Source: Verrucomicrobiota bacterium (GTDB lineage Bacteria; Verrucomicrobiota; Verrucomicrobiia; Chthoniobacterales; UBA10450). Taken from it: DNA of 5,769 nt. Under the pieces are notes generated by a model. That model saw only the letters and a program-made list of their open reading frames with translations, ran no database searches and was not told the DNA's origin. How positions within the stretch are numbered: the stretch's first letter is position 1; every line of letters begins with the position of its first letter. The DNA lies in the NCBI GenBank assembly GCA_003219115.1, contig QHPN01000016.1:1-5769 (forward strand), read 5' to 3'. Positions 5,546 to 5,769 of this stretch are shown in pieces. A program made the position numbers and the translations under genes.

Positions 5546-5769
5546 CTTTTTTCTCCTTGATCATGATCGCGGGTAGATCCGCCTGTTTGATCAAGTCGCT
5601 CACTTTTGGCAGATCGTCCTGCTTGATCGCGTTCCATTTTTTCAGTTGCTCATCAAGGCGGCCGCTGAGCGAGGTGAACACATCCAGCTGCGGCTTGGTC
5701 GGTTCGCGATCGCCGGTCTCGACCGTACGGCTGAAAGTGTCGAACGCTTCATTCAGCATGACGGGAAAG
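5538..5769 (-). CDS. C-terminal end of a BNR/VPS10 (sortilin-like) repeat protein, truncated by window edge
   Basis: The frame is open to the right edge and 76 residues are visible, ending in KEKKGE. The segment is hydrophilic and helical. Its pattern LNEAFDTFSRTVETGDREPT, then a SGRLDEQLKKWNAI stretch, then DLPKVSDLI, resembles the helical tail of large secreted bacterial proteins annotated as WD40/YVTN/BNR-repeat or VPS10/sortilin-domain 'glycosyl hydrolases', which commonly end LDEQLxKW...DLPxLN. The beta-propeller that would confirm this lies outside the window. An ATG at 5757-5759 exists, but FPV precedes it in frame and the family tail begins far into the protein, so I treat it as internal. 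The last codons fall in a tandem heptamer repeat. The assignment rests on recalled family resemblance of a short segment. Confidence 0.62.
   Translation of the reverse strand, partial: FPVMLNEAFDTFSRTVETGDREPTKPQLDVFTSLSGRLDEQLKKWNAIKQDDLPKVSDLIKQADLPAIMIKEKKGE

Overview
The window is a GC-rich bacterial chromosome segment, most like a soil Verrucomicrobium of the Chthoniobacterales / 'Candidatus Udaeobacter' type. This placement is an inference from the mix of protein families (short-form phosphatidylserine decarboxylase beside phosphatidylserine synthase, a cyclase-TolB-TPR protein, DoxX, a sortilin-like BNR protein tail) and from the style of the intergenic palindromes. It was not tested by any search. 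No tRNA, rRNA, CRISPR array, transposase gene or phage gene is visible.

Layout. Positions 1-498 (+) hold the C-terminal part of phosphatidylserine decarboxylase, cut by the left window edge. Positions 563-1387 (+) hold CDP-diacylglycerol-serine O-phosphatidyltransferase (pssA). Together these two catalyse the last two steps of phosphatidylethanolamine synthesis and are probably one operon. Positions 1608-3911 (+) hold a 767-residue soluble protein with a divergent class III nucleotide-cyclase domain, a TolB/FlgO-like domain and a long TPR region. Positions 4018-4734 (-) hold a sugar-phosphate nucleotidyltransferase. Positions about 5006-5407 (+) hold a four-helix DoxX-family membrane protein. 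Positions 5538-5769 (-) hold the C-terminal end of what looks like a BNR/VPS10 (sortilin-like) repeat protein, cut by the right edge.

The most unusual content lies between the genes. All five intergenic gaps carry a palindromic element, whatever the orientation of the flanking genes: 502-552 (co-directional), 1388-1479 (co-directional), 3933-3992 (convergent), 4791-4920 (divergent) and 5435-5485 (convergent). Four of the five (A, B, D, E) share one design although their sequences differ. Each is a pair of short hairpins facing each other, so that the two halves are also reverse complements of one another and the two loops are complementary. Where the halves differ, the change in one stem arm is nearly always matched in the other arm. 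I count eight matched stem pairs against one unmatched (a G.T wobble). The fifth (C) looks like a decayed copy. This resembles paired REP/BIME elements but without one shared sequence. A run of five degenerate heptamers also overlaps the stop codon of the last gene.

The elements affect gene calling. The longest open frames of pssA, the nucleotidyltransferase and DoxX all run back into an element and would gain false N-termini. The starts chosen here lie outside the elements. No gap without a gene exceeds 300 bases. The longest, 4735-5005, holds a 15-bp near-palindrome and the 130-bp element D, with nothing recognisable in 4921-5005.
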